Source: Rebecca billardiae RCC1528 | Taxonomy: Eukaryota; Haptophyta | Assembly: GCA_965240325.2 (NCBI GenBank) | Contig: OZ251223.1 | Location: 248,001-312,000 of the forward strand | DNA length: 64,000 bases | Direction of reading: 5' to 3' | In this document: in pieces, positions 10,701 to 21,900 of the stretch | Layout: every line of letters begins with the position of its first letter | How positions within the stretch are numbered: the stretch's first letter is position 1 | Program-made: the position numbers and the translations under genes | The notes under the pieces: generated by a model | Told to the model about the DNA's origin: nothing | Databases searched by the model: none | The model's input: only the letters and a program-made list of their open reading frames with translations

Positions 10701-12627
10701 CGCCAAGCGGCTGCGCTCGCAGATCGACCGCCGATCGTCGACGCTCGTGACGACGGCGGTCGGCAGCGCGTTCAGTAAGCTGGAGAAGGCGGCGATGATG
10801 AACGAGGTGGAGCGGCGGTGGCAGTCGCTGGTGGAGCAGACGCTCGCGCGCGCGCGCGCCGAGGAGCGCGAGTACCAGATGCTCAACACCTACCTCTCGC
10901 GCTCGCGCTCGATGGCGCGCGACACGTTTGGCGGCGGCGGCGCGGACGAGGAGGCGGGGCGCGCGTCGCTCGCCGGCCGTTACAAGGGGCTGCGCCGGCG
11001 CGGCAGCTCGACGCTGTACCGGCCCGAGGCGGCCGAGGAGGCGCAGCAGCGCAAGCAGCTCGGCGTGCTCATCGGCGGCAAGACCATCGTCGCCCTCGAG
11101 ACCGAGCTCACCATGCACAACACGTCGAGCACGCGCCGCAAGCAGATTGCCGCCGAGCTCGAGTCGACCGCGTTCCGCACCGGTCTGCGCGAGATCGTGC
11201 GGTACATCATCTTCCTCGCGCTGTTCCTCGCGCAGCTGTTCCAGTACTCGCTGCGCGAGGGGAACGACGTGCAGCGGCTGCTCCGCCGCGCGCTGCACGC
11301 GCGCGAGCCCGACGCCTTCCGCATGCTCGCGTCGATCGAGCAGACGTGGGAATGGCTGGAGGGAACTTTCCCGGAACGGGTCTTCCGCCCGCCCGGCTCC
11401 AACACCGACTCGATCGGCCGCGTGCTGCGGATGCACTCGCTGATCGGCGCGGTGCGCGTGCAGCAGGAGCGCGGCGTGGTCTCGAAGGAGTGCGTGCCGC
11501 CCATGTACAACGACGCCATGGTCGGCGTGTGCTACCCCGGGTTCACCGGACTCACGTACTTCGACCACGTCTCCAACCCGCGCTCGACGCTCGTCGATGA
11601 CCCGAGCCGGTGGGAGCGCTCGCTCGAGCCGTTCGGGTACGGCATGGGCTTCACGCCGACGGAGGTGGAGGAGGACCGGATGCTCCGGCGCGTGCGCCGC
11701 ACCTACTTCATCCGCGACCTGCCCTCCGACCTCACCTCCGAGCAGGCGCTCGACGCGCTGATCCGGCTCAAGCGCGGCAACTGGATCGACGTGCAGACGC
11801 GCCGCGTGGACATCCTCTTCACGCTGTACACGCCGAGCGTGCGGGTCTTCACGGCGGTGGACCTGCAGCTGCGCTTCCCCGAGACGGGCGGCGTGCAGGC
11901 GTACTCGTACTACAAGCAGTTCCTCATCGACCGGCACTGGCTCGTCTTCGACCGCGAGAACACGCTGCTCTTCCCCGCGGAGCCGGCCGACTGGGCGATG
12001 CTGGGCGCGGAGATCATGTTCTACTACCTGGTGGCGATGCAGCTGTACCGCGAGCTGCGCGCGCTGCGGATGCTCGGCGCGGAGGAGTACTTCAGCAACG
12101 CGTGGGCCGCGATCGAGCTCGTCAACATGGCCCTCTTCGCCGTCACCTGCGCGCTGCGCGTGCGCCAGATCGAGATGATGCGCGCCAAGGACTGGGCGGC
12201 AGACGTGGACGAGTTTGTGGACTTGCTCTCGATCGGAGAGATCCGCTACTTTGTGCAGTGGCTCACGGCGATGAACGCGCTGCTCTCGTTCATGAAGATC
12301 TTCAAGTACCTGACGATCTCGCCCAACCTCTCGATGCTCAACTCGACGCTCTCGCACGCCGCCGAGGAGCTCGTCACCTTCATCATCCTCTTCATCTTCG
12401 TCTTCCTCGCGTTCATGCAGGCGTTCACGATCGCCTTCTCGACGCAGCTCGCGTCGTGTCAGGATCTGATCGCTTCGTTCAACACGCTCTGGCTGATCGT
12501 GATCGGCGTGTTCGACTTCGTCGCGTTCCAGGAGGCGTCGCCCGAGTTCGGGCCGTACCTCTTCTTCATGTTCGTCATCATCATCTTCTTCATCTTCATC
12601 AACGTCTTCATCGCGATCGTCACCGGT

Positions 12628-12694
<67 letters not shown>

Positions 12695-14043
12695 GCAAAA
12701 GCGCGGCGGAGCGCGTGTGCGAGCGGCCGCGGCCGCGCGCGCGCGGTGCGCTCCGTGTGGAGTGCACGCCGACTCACCTGCTGCTCGCTCGCGCGCGCGC
12801 CCACCGCGCGCCCGACCGGCCGCGCGTCCACTCTCTGCTCTGTCTGCTGCCCTGTCTGCCGCCCCGCGCGCGCTCGCCTCGTGCGCGGCTGGCCGGCTAC
12901 GCGCCTTTGTGTCCGCGCCTCCTGCCCCGCGCTCGCAGAGTCGTTCAAGTTCATCAAGGAGTCGCGCAAGAACTCGGACCTCGGGGCGGACCCGCTCGCG
13001 ATCGCCATTCGCAACGGGTGCGCGCCGTGCGCGCCGAGCGGGCGTCGCGCGCGGGAGTGACGCCCGCCTCGCGGGCGCGGCTTCAGCGCGCGCACCCTTG
13101 CTCACGCGCGCGCTGCGCGGCGCGTGCGCGCGCTCGCTCGCGCGTGACTGCGCCTGCAGCCTCGCGCGCCGCTTCAAGGCGCTCCGTGGCCTGGCGTACG
13201 GCGAGAGTGCCGTGGAGATCGCGCAGGAGCGCGCCGAGAAGGAGGACAAGATCGACACGATGGGCGGGCGCAGCTACGTCACGCGCGAAGGGCTGAGCAA
13301 GGTGCGCGCGCGCGCGCGCGCGCGCGCTTGCAGCCACCAGGCGTCCGCGCCCACCGCGGCACCTGGGCACACTGACGCTCGCGAGCGTTGCGCGCGCGCG
13401 TGACCCGCCGCAGGTGATCGCGTCGGAGGGCGGCGACAAGCTGACGGGGCTGCTCGGCATCGAGGGCGAGGACGATGTCGACGCGATCATGCGCATGTTC
13501 GACAAGGACAACGACGGCGAGCTCGACGCCGAGGAGTCGCAGATGCTGCTCGAGATGATCCAGAAAAGAGCGACACAGGCGGAGCAGCGCACGCGGCGCG
13601 AGGACGAGGAGGCCGCCGCGGTGGTGTGGCCGGAGGTGAAGCCGCCGCCGCCGCCGGACGTGATGTACGCCCAGATCGTCGGGCACTTCAACAAGTGGGG
13701 CACGCGGCCCAAGTACGTCCCCGGCGAGATCACGCTCGAGGACCGCGTGAGCACGCTCGCCACGCAGTCGTCCGCGCTCGCGACCGCGATCGCGCGGCAC
13801 AACACCGACACGGTCACGGCGATCGACGACCTGGACAACATGCTCAACTTCCTCGCGTCGCACTTCGAGTCGCAGAACGTGTCCTCGAACATCGTCGCCG
13901 CGATCAGCAGCGTCGACGTCACCAGGCCGTTCTCGCTCAGCGGCTCGGAGAGCGCGGGCGACCCGACGCTGCCCATGCTGCTCGACCGCACCGCGAGGCA
14001 ACGGCGCATCACCGGACCCGGCGGGCGCCGGCTCTCGTTGTGA
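7765..14043 (+). CDS. Myosin motor fused to polycystin-2-type (TRPP) cation channel
   Basis: Four exons (7765-12625, 12939-13017, 13160-13301, 13414-14043) encode 1903 residues. The introns are GTGCGC...CAG and phases match. Residues about 60-900 are a myosin head: P-loop GETGSGKT 144-151, switch I NSSRFG 202-207, switch II DMPGFE 493-498, then EQLC, and an IQ motif (IQIQAHARAARARKQ) near 913-930. After a basic, partly helical linker comes a full polycystin: S1 about 1146-1164; a large extracellular TOP domain (WEWLEGTF, WIDVQTRRVD, RFPETGGV near 1370); S2-S6 from 1413; S4-S5 with KIFKYLTISPNLSML; pore helix near 1573-1585; S6 at 1598-1620. Exon 4 adds an EF-hand (DKDNDGELDAEE, 1724-1735) and a predicted coiled coil (about 1798-1850), as in PKD2. 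Motor and pore lie in one uninterrupted exon, so the fusion is not a gene-model artefact. Predicted role: an actin-linked, calcium-regulated membrane cation channel. The motor should be cytosolic. Confidence 0.93.
12640..12693. repeat. (GA)n microsatellite in intron 1 of the myosin-polycystin gene
   Basis: A 54-bp pure GA run starts 14 bp after the donor GTGCGCGCGC. Because it lies inside the intron, the apparent Arg-Glu frame through it is not translated in the spliced product. Confidence 0.93.
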
Positions 14044-14502
14044 GAAGGATCCGTGCTGCTGTCTGCTACTGCTGGAACGCGCAGCAGCAGACTCATCAGG
14101 TCACGATGCGCGCACTATATTGCTGACGATGCTGACTGAAGCCATCATCATCCGCCTGATCCGGAGTGCTCGTGAGACTCCCGAGAGGCTACCAGGCTCA
14201 GACGTAAGACAGCCGCGTCTGAGTAACTAGCGGCAGCGCGCCTCGGGAAATCACAGCTGGCCTGCTCAATCGTCCGCCGGAAATCCGGTGCCGAGCTGGT
14301 CCTCTGCTGCTGGCTTTTCCCGCCTTCGACCGAGGCATTTTCCCGCCTTGCTTTCGTTCGGGTCGCGGACGGTGGCAGGCGAGCGGTCGCGACTCTTGCT
14401 GACGAACTCGCGACGCTTGGCTAGCACGCTCACGGAGTCGCACTGGCCAACGGACTTCCTTCCCCCTCGACGAGACGAACCGCGACGCGCGCAGCAAGCA
14501 AG
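14044..14502. other. Intergenic, nothing recognised
   Basis: This is the 3' flank of the myosin-polycystin gene and the 5' flank of the Sel1/MYND gene. Short frames are present on both strands but none has domain similarity or a convincing start. Confidence 0.6.
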
Positions 14503-15864
14503 ATGAGCACGCCAGACCTCCTTCACAAGCTGGCGGCACGCGGGAACGCCGAGGCGCAGTACAGGCTTGCAGTTGAGCTCATGGCCTCGGACGAGCCGAT
14601 GGCCCGTGATCTCCCAGCGGCGGTCGAGTGGCTGCGCAAGGCGGCCGATGCCGGGCACGCGCCTGCCATGCGCGACCTCGGCATCTGCTACATGAACGGC
14701 AAAGTCGTCGCGTGCAACGGTTCGACTGCGCGCGAGTGGCTCGAACTCGCCGCAGACCGCAACGACACCAAGTCGATGATGCTTTTGTCTGGATTCTTCG
14801 CGGATGGCAGGAGCGAAGTGAGCGTGCCGAAGGATCTGCCTCGCGCCTTTGAGCTCATGAAGCGCGCTGCAGATCTGAACGTCCCCGAGGCGCAGCAGAT
14901 CTTGGGCAACTTCTACTATGAGGGAACGGGAGTCCTCCGCGACACCAAGCAAGCCGTGACGTGGTGGCGCCGCGCTGCCGAGCAAAGGCACGCGCCGGCG
15001 CAGTTCGAGCTTGGCGAGGCATATCGGCGGGGCGAGTGCGTCCCGCAAGACACGAAAGAGGCGATGCGGTGGTTCCGCCGCGCGGCCGCGCAGGGCCACA
15101 AGATGGCGAAGGCCCTGCTGACGAGCCACGGTGGCACGAGATACGGGGAGGCGCCTGACGCTGCCATCGAGGCAGAGGCCACGCGGGCCGCAGCCGAGCG
15201 CGGGTGCGCGAAGGAGCAGTGCAACCTCGCTGGCCACTACCTCTCCGGGAAGCACGGCCTGCCACAGGACCACGCACTGGCTGCGCACTGGCTGTCGAAG
15301 TCGGCCGACCAAGGCCACAAGGAGGCGATCATGCCGCTGGCCAAGCTGTACATGGACGGGCACGGCCCTGTCGACCTCGACACAGATGAGAAACGTGCGT
15401 GGGCCACAACCGTTCTCGTTGCGTGCGCTGCAAGTCTCGGTGACGGTCTGGCTGTCAAGTTCCTTTGGAACATGCGAAAAGGCGGAGATCACGATGCCTT
15501 CCTGCTGCAGTCCGTGCGCGAAGCAGCGACGCAGGGCGACGCGTGGGCGCAATGCAAGTTGGGCGAGGAGCTGCTGGCCACGGGCGCGGCTGCCGAGGCT
15601 GGCAAGTTCATCGCTGCGTCGGCGCGCCAGGGCTACGCCGATGCGCTTGCGCTGCTGAACTCGGACACGGTGGCGACGGAGCGTGCCATCGTCACCGCTG
15701 TTTGCGCTGGCTGCGGCAAGACCGAGGAGCAAGCCACGAAGATGTACGCGTGCAAGACGTGCAGCATCGCGCGCTTCTGCAGTCGCGCGTGCCAGAAGCG
15801 CGCGTGGAAGACATCGCACAAGGCGGCCTGCTCGGCATTCGTCAAGGCAGCAGCAGCGGAGTAG
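14503..15864 (+). CDS. Sel1-like repeat protein with C-terminal MYND zinc finger
   Basis: The protein has 453 residues and is complete. From residue 5 to about 390 it consists of degenerate Sel1 repeats (for example AAVEWLRKAADAGHAPAM, EAMRWFRRAAAQGHKMAK), which form a TPR-like solenoid. The last 60 residues hold a MYND finger beginning CAGCGKTEEQATK, with ACKTC, RFCSRACQKRAWK and a final H-x3-C, so all expected ligands are present. It has the same architecture as the gene at the left edge, but its repeats are diverged rather than identical copies. An adaptor role is inferred. The ATG at 14503 is preceded by a different frame and begins cleanly with the first repeat. Confidence 0.92.
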   Translation: MSTPDLLHKLAARGNAEAQYRLAVELMASDEPMARDLPAAVEWLRKAADAGHAPAMRDLGICYMNGKVVACNGSTAREWLELAADRNDTKSMMLLSGFFADGRSEVSVPKDLPRAFELMKRAADLNVPEAQQILGNFYYEGTGVLRDTKQAVTWWRRAAEQRHAPAQFELGEAYRRGECVPQDTKEAMRWFRRAAAQGHKMAKALLTSHGGTRYGEAPDAAIEAEATRAAAERGCAKEQCNLAGHYLSGKHGLPQDHALAAHWLSKSADQGHKEAIMPLAKLYMDGHGPVDLDTDEKRAWATTVLVACAASLGDGLAVKFLWNMRKGGDHDAFLLQSVREAATQGDAWAQCKLGEELLATGAAAEAGKFIAASARQGYADALALLNSDTVATERAIVTAVCAGCGKTEEQATKMYACKTCSIARFCSRACQKRAWKTSHKAACSAFVKAAAAE

Positions 15865-16503
15865 TTAGAGCAGTGCTAGGTTGGTAGCGCTAGCAGTGCC
15901 TAGTAGCGCTTCCGGCGCAGCTTCGTTCGCAGTGAATAGCAGTGATGATGACGATGATGATACGATCATACGATATTACGAACTTCGGATGACGAGCAGC
16001 TGTGATGCAGTGATGACTGATGTCACTTAAGAGTCCGAGTGAGAGCAGTCAATTCCAACGAGTTCCGGCGGTCGTCGTAATGCCAGTCAGTCACAGCGCT
16101 CGCCGGCTGACAGCAGTGATGCGGGCGCGCATGACTATCATCGTCATATCCATCTTAGCGCACGCAGCAGTCATCGCATCATCAGACATCAGCGAATGCA
16201 GCAGCAGCATTAATGCATCATTGGCATGACGACGCGAGCATCTCTTTCTCTCTCTCTCTCGCGTCTAGAGCTCGTGTCTCTCTCTCTACTGACTCTAGCT
16301 GCTGCTGACGCGACAAATCGCGCAGCGTCGTCAGCAGCAGCAGAAAGTACGTGAGCAGCAGTCGGCCGTGCGGCGCCTAGACAAGCTCAGCCTAGCAAAG
16401 TAGCCGAGTCTGTAGTATGTATGTAGCATCAGTCATCATCACCATTATCACGGGCGCGCGCAAGTGATGATGCCGCGCGTGTCATCATCATCGTCATCGA
16501 TGA

Positions 16504-16506
<3 letters not shown>

Positions 16507-16578
<72 letters not shown>
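16507..16578. repeat. (TC)n microsatellite
   Basis: About 70 bp of TC with a single interruption (CG) near 16550. Confidence 0.95.
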
Positions 16579-16581
<3 letters not shown>

Positions 16582-17605
16582 CTACCGTCCGTAGTACTAG
16601 TAGTGGCGACACCCTCGATGTAGTTCTAATGACGACGACGAGCGCAACAACATAGTAGCAGCACTTAGTATAGTCCGATGATGACGCACAACGTACACTT
16701 TCACCCGATGCTCCCCACCCCCGACTCCTCTACCGTATTATTGATGGCAAATACGGCAAAGTGTTCGCGCGCGCGATCTCCAATACACTGTATTCGTATG
16801 TAGGGGGCTGGCCTGAGTAGGGCTGGAGGCTTCGGCCGCCGGTCTGATCACCCGGAGCCCGTTATTATAAAGGGGAAATATTTTTTGGGAACTCGCGTTT
16901 ACTTTCATACAAACGGGCCTCATAGGAGCTCCTACAGATGTCTATCTCTGGCGGGTACCCACATTCAATTGTGAGGCTACGCCTCGTGAGCTGCGGGCCA
17001 ACGGGCTGTAAAAAGTTCGCCTTCTGCGAAATTGCCCTTCTGCGAAATTGCGCTGCGCGCGCCGTGAGCCGGCGAGAAGAACGAACAACCAACAATCCGA
17101 ACAGCCGAACAGACTGGAGACTCGGCGGCGAGTACGACGAGCTCTACGTAGTGACGTACGTACGTCATAGTCATAGACTGCTACTACTACCGAGTAGTTA
17201 CCGTTGCAGTCCGTTGCTGCTTTTCTCAGTCTACAGGTACTGCCGCCCGCAGACTGACTGATGTGGCTCAGGCCGCACTAAGTGACGAGAGCCGACTGCA
17301 GCCCGAGTGTCCCTGTGACTGTCACCGTTGTTTGTCCGAGCCCGAGGCGGGCGCATCGTGCACGAGCCGACGGCTATCTCCCTTCCTTGGTGGCCTTGGT
17401 GTCGCCGCAGCCCGCATGCTGCATCAGCAGGCTGTTCATGGCCGGGGCGCGCCCACGATTCCGGATTCGATGCCGCAGTCCGATGATGATTCGCCTGATC
17501 AGTCAATCCCGGAATGAAGGCATCATGGCGTCATCACTGGCACTGCTGAGTGCTGCATGAGGCTGAGCCATACTGGTAAGGCATGCTGATGAAATGACGA
17601 CGCGA

Positions 17606-17701
17606 CTACAGTTTACTATGATTTAACGTGCACACTTATATTGGTTAAGGCGTGATTGACGCCATCCAACACTGCACAAAGACACCGCCACAAAACAGAC
17701 C
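17606..17701 (+). repeat. Dispersed repeat, copy A (96 bp)
   Basis: It starts CTACAGTTTACTATG and ends CCACAAAACAGAC. The second copy at 33763-33853 is nearly identical (one 4-bp insertion here, one base change seen). A third, partial copy lies inverted at 56021-56070. The core GGCGT-GATTG-ACGCC can form a hairpin. The family is unidentified. Confidence 0.85.
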
Positions 17702-18286
17702 ACAGTAGCAGCTTACATGCGCTATATATATATATATATGTGTGGTGTTATTGGTACAATAACTGAGTGTGTACGAGCTGCGTGACGGCAGGGCTCGCCG
17801 TGTGGCCTCTCACTCTGTTGCACCCAGCTCGCAGAATTCGTCATGAACCTTCTACGGGTACACGGCTGGCTGCTGCATCACCTGGAGTGAGTCTGAGATG
17901 GCTTCTCGGGCGCCCCCGAGCCATTCCACTTCGTTGCAAGGCGAGCTGCTCTGAGCCGAGCCCCAAAGGGGGCATTCGGCGGGCGCATCATCGGCGCGCA
18001 CCTCGCTCCTCGATCCGCGCGAGGTAGGACTCGGCAGCGCACAACAGCTGCGCGCCAGACACCTCTCGCCTCGACCTCCAGCAGAGGATGCCCAACTCGT
18101 CTCAGCAAGCCGCTCGGCTGCGCACCTACCGCCGCACGCCCGAGCCGCGCATTGCCACGACCAGCAGCTGCTTTGTTTGGCCCGCCCTTCCCGCCCCTGT
18201 CTGTCTGTCTGTCTGGCTTGCCGGTCCTGCCAGCCAGAGGCCTGTTCATCAGTGGGCGCGCGGGCCACAGCGCCATGCGGGTCCAG

Positions 18287-18959
<673 letters not shown>

Positions 18960-18960
<1 letters not shown>

Positions 18961-21900
18961 TGAGCTCGCGGGTGCAAAACGTCGTCCGATCCTACGATCA
19001 GCGCAAGCGGACCCGCATCGATCGGCTCCGCCACCACGGGAGCCCCATGCTCCTCGACATCGACTTCGGCGACAACGCCGGATCGGCACGGAACGACACC
19101 GGCCGCAAGGAAGACATCGAGTTCCCATCCTCGCGATGGTACGACCAGGGCGGGAGCCCGCGTACCTTCTACGAGGACTGTCGCAGCTCCATCGAGAACC
19201 GCGACCGCCACGACGGACACTACCCGCGTGGCGAGCAAGGCCCCAGTCGCCAAGGCAACGGCGGCGGCCGGCATCACGCACCGACCGAGTACAAGCACCA
19301 CCGGCGGAGCGACGACAACCTCGTACCCTACGACGGGACGTGGTTCGCGGAGAGCACAAGGCCATCCAACTCCGCGCATGCGCACTGGCACCCGCCCCAC
19401 TCGCGGGGCCACCGATACCATCCCTCGCAACACAGCGAGGCCGAGCGCGCCGCGCCGCGCACCGGCGCGCGCGCAACTGAACCCATGACGATCCCCAGCG
19501 CGCAGGAGCGATCGTCGGCGCACGACAAGTACCCAAACGGCCCGCGGCCCTCCGGCACGCTGGGCTGGGACTACAAGCAGCCCGTCGTGCTCCCTGAGCA
19601 ATGGCGAGTGCCCCCGTCCTCGCAGAAGGACGACTCGCCGTCGTCGCAGTCGCTGCATCGCGACGCTACGACACAGACGGAATCCCCGGACTCGGCGTCG
19701 CCGACTGCGACTGGACACGACCAGCATGCAGGCAGCAGCGTCGCAGCGCCGGAGGCGGACGCGATGGCGGGCGACATCCCGACCATCAGCGTCGTGACCG
19801 ACTTCAAGGAGCCGCACAGCCACTACCCCTTCGACCCGGGCCAGATCACTGGCGAACAGCGGTCGGAGCCGTTCGAGGAGTTCGCGCCGCAGCTTGACGA
19901 TCTCGCGCGCGGCTCGACCCCGCCGCTGGACGCGTTGAGCCTCAATGATGTCCTCAGCGTGCTCACCGGTGCGGCCATGGACATCAACGGACTCGTCTAC
20001 CAGGATCCGATGGACATGGGAGACGACATCCTCACCATTGGAGGTATGTGCAGCGATCCGACTGATCGGCCCCAATCCATCTTGTGCTGCAACAAGGCAG
20101 CATGGGAACACGCTGCGCGCGACAAGCATCGCATGTCCTCATACCTGTGCACTTACCCCCTCCTGGCTGTCAGCAGTTGGTATGGTGTAGGCGAGACCTT
20201 CGATTGCATCATCCCGGAGATCCCGGCGCGCAAGAACATGGGCAACGGCATCTACTGCAGCCAGTGGAGTGAGATTGACGACGATGATCCGAAGTCGCGC
20301 CAGCCATGCGACAATCAGTCGTGCACATCGATGCATTGCACCCTCGAATGCATCATCTGTGGGATGGGCAGGGTCTGCAGCTACCGATGCGCAGACGCCA
20401 TCCAAGTTCAGCATCAGCTCGAATGTGAGCAGATTATCCAGTTTGCAGCGATGAACGACGGGATTGACATCGATGATGATGGCATTCACTTCCACCGGCA
20501 GGACGGACCCGTCGCAGCGGCTGATCGCCGCAGCCTGAGCGTCGTGAACGACGCAGGCGCCAGCCTCGATGATATTTGCCCTTGGCGGCCATCCAAACGA
20601 TGCACTATCTACTCGGGAGGCTTCATCGCAGCAGCCGCAGAGCGGCAAGGTCACAACTACACAGTTGGAGACTATGTGCGGGAGAGGGACGAGCTTCACC
20701 AAAGCAAGTTCGATCTCATGTTCCATTGTAATGACGCACTCCTACAGCCAGGTGTCGCATGCTTCCTGCACAAAGAGTTCTATGGGCTGACTTCTGAAGC
20801 GAGCGAGGGACACTCGCCGGCTGACGACGGCCCACCTGGTGGTGTCACAACCTACCCACCTGCCACGACTGGTGACGACAACAGCGCACAGCAGAGCAGC
20901 GATGGGGACGAGTCTTCTACATCGTCGGACATGGGCAGCTATGCCACAGCAGAGGACCACATTGAGACAAGCTCGCTCGACGCGTCACCACGAACGCGCA
21001 GAAATGGAGGCGAAGCTTGCATCACCTACTTGCCCGACGCACATGCAATGATGGCTGTGCAGACAAGCCAGCCCGGCGTCGGAAGCTACAAGCTGAATTT
21101 CTTCACAATCAAATCGAAAATGGCTATCCACGGAGCGATCAAGGACGCAGTCACCGAGGTCAAGGCTTCCTTCAAGGGAAGAGCGACCGACACTACGTCG
21201 TCCATGGTCACCCTCGTCGAGGCCAGGCTCTCCGGATACGAGCTGGCCGAGGCCGCCGTGTGGACAGCCGAAAATGCTATTCGGGAACCGTACGCAACCG
21301 CATTCGCAAACATGGACGCGGACACCACCATCATGCAGATGACGATCGTCTACGAGCGATCGGTGGAAGTACTTTTCAAGCGTATCAAGGACATGATGCT
21401 GCCGAGTCTCTTTTCGTACCTCGAGTCGAAACGGCACATCGTGAACCCGAATGAGAATTTCCTGAATTTACATACTCTGCTCGAAATCTTCGAGCACGAG
21501 CTGAACGTATCGACCATGTCGGAGCTCCGAGCTGAGTTCAAGAAGCTCTACCCGGACCGACCGACCCCGGTGAGCGGACCCGAGATGATCAAGCAAACGG
21601 TGGAGATGGTACGCGCATCACGCTATCGAGAGCTAGACGACGCCACACTCCTCGTTTTCAAGTTGTACAACGGGATGCACGAGCACCCAGAGGTATACTC
21701 GACCGTCATCTCTATTTACGGTTCAATGTCGCCCCAGCAATGCGTGGCGCAGACCGAACAGCTCACCGCCCAGATCGAGGACGCATACAGGCGTTGGACT
21801 CAGTCGCCCAAGGGACGACAGGCAACGCAACGTGACCCCAAGCGGGGCGGTCCCGCGCACGCTCTCAATACTGAGGAGGCGGACCGCCGACAACCAGCCG

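Noticed and set aside
12626-13056. Extension of the channel frame through Arg-Glu repeats after S6
   Set aside because: This is intron 1 read through. Splicing at 12625/12939 restores the conserved post-S6 helix and leads in frame to the EF-hand.
7864-13095. A 1743-residue open frame on the minus strand opposite the myosin-polycystin gene
   Set aside because: It is an Arg/Ala/His-rich shadow created by G/C third positions in the sense gene. It has no domain, and the plus-strand reading has two complete domain families.
7765-14043. Possibility that the myosin and polycystin are two adjacent genes or a chimeric gene model
   Set aside because: The frame is continuous through one exon from the myosin P-loop to S6, with no stop and no needed splice. 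Only an assembly error could still explain it.
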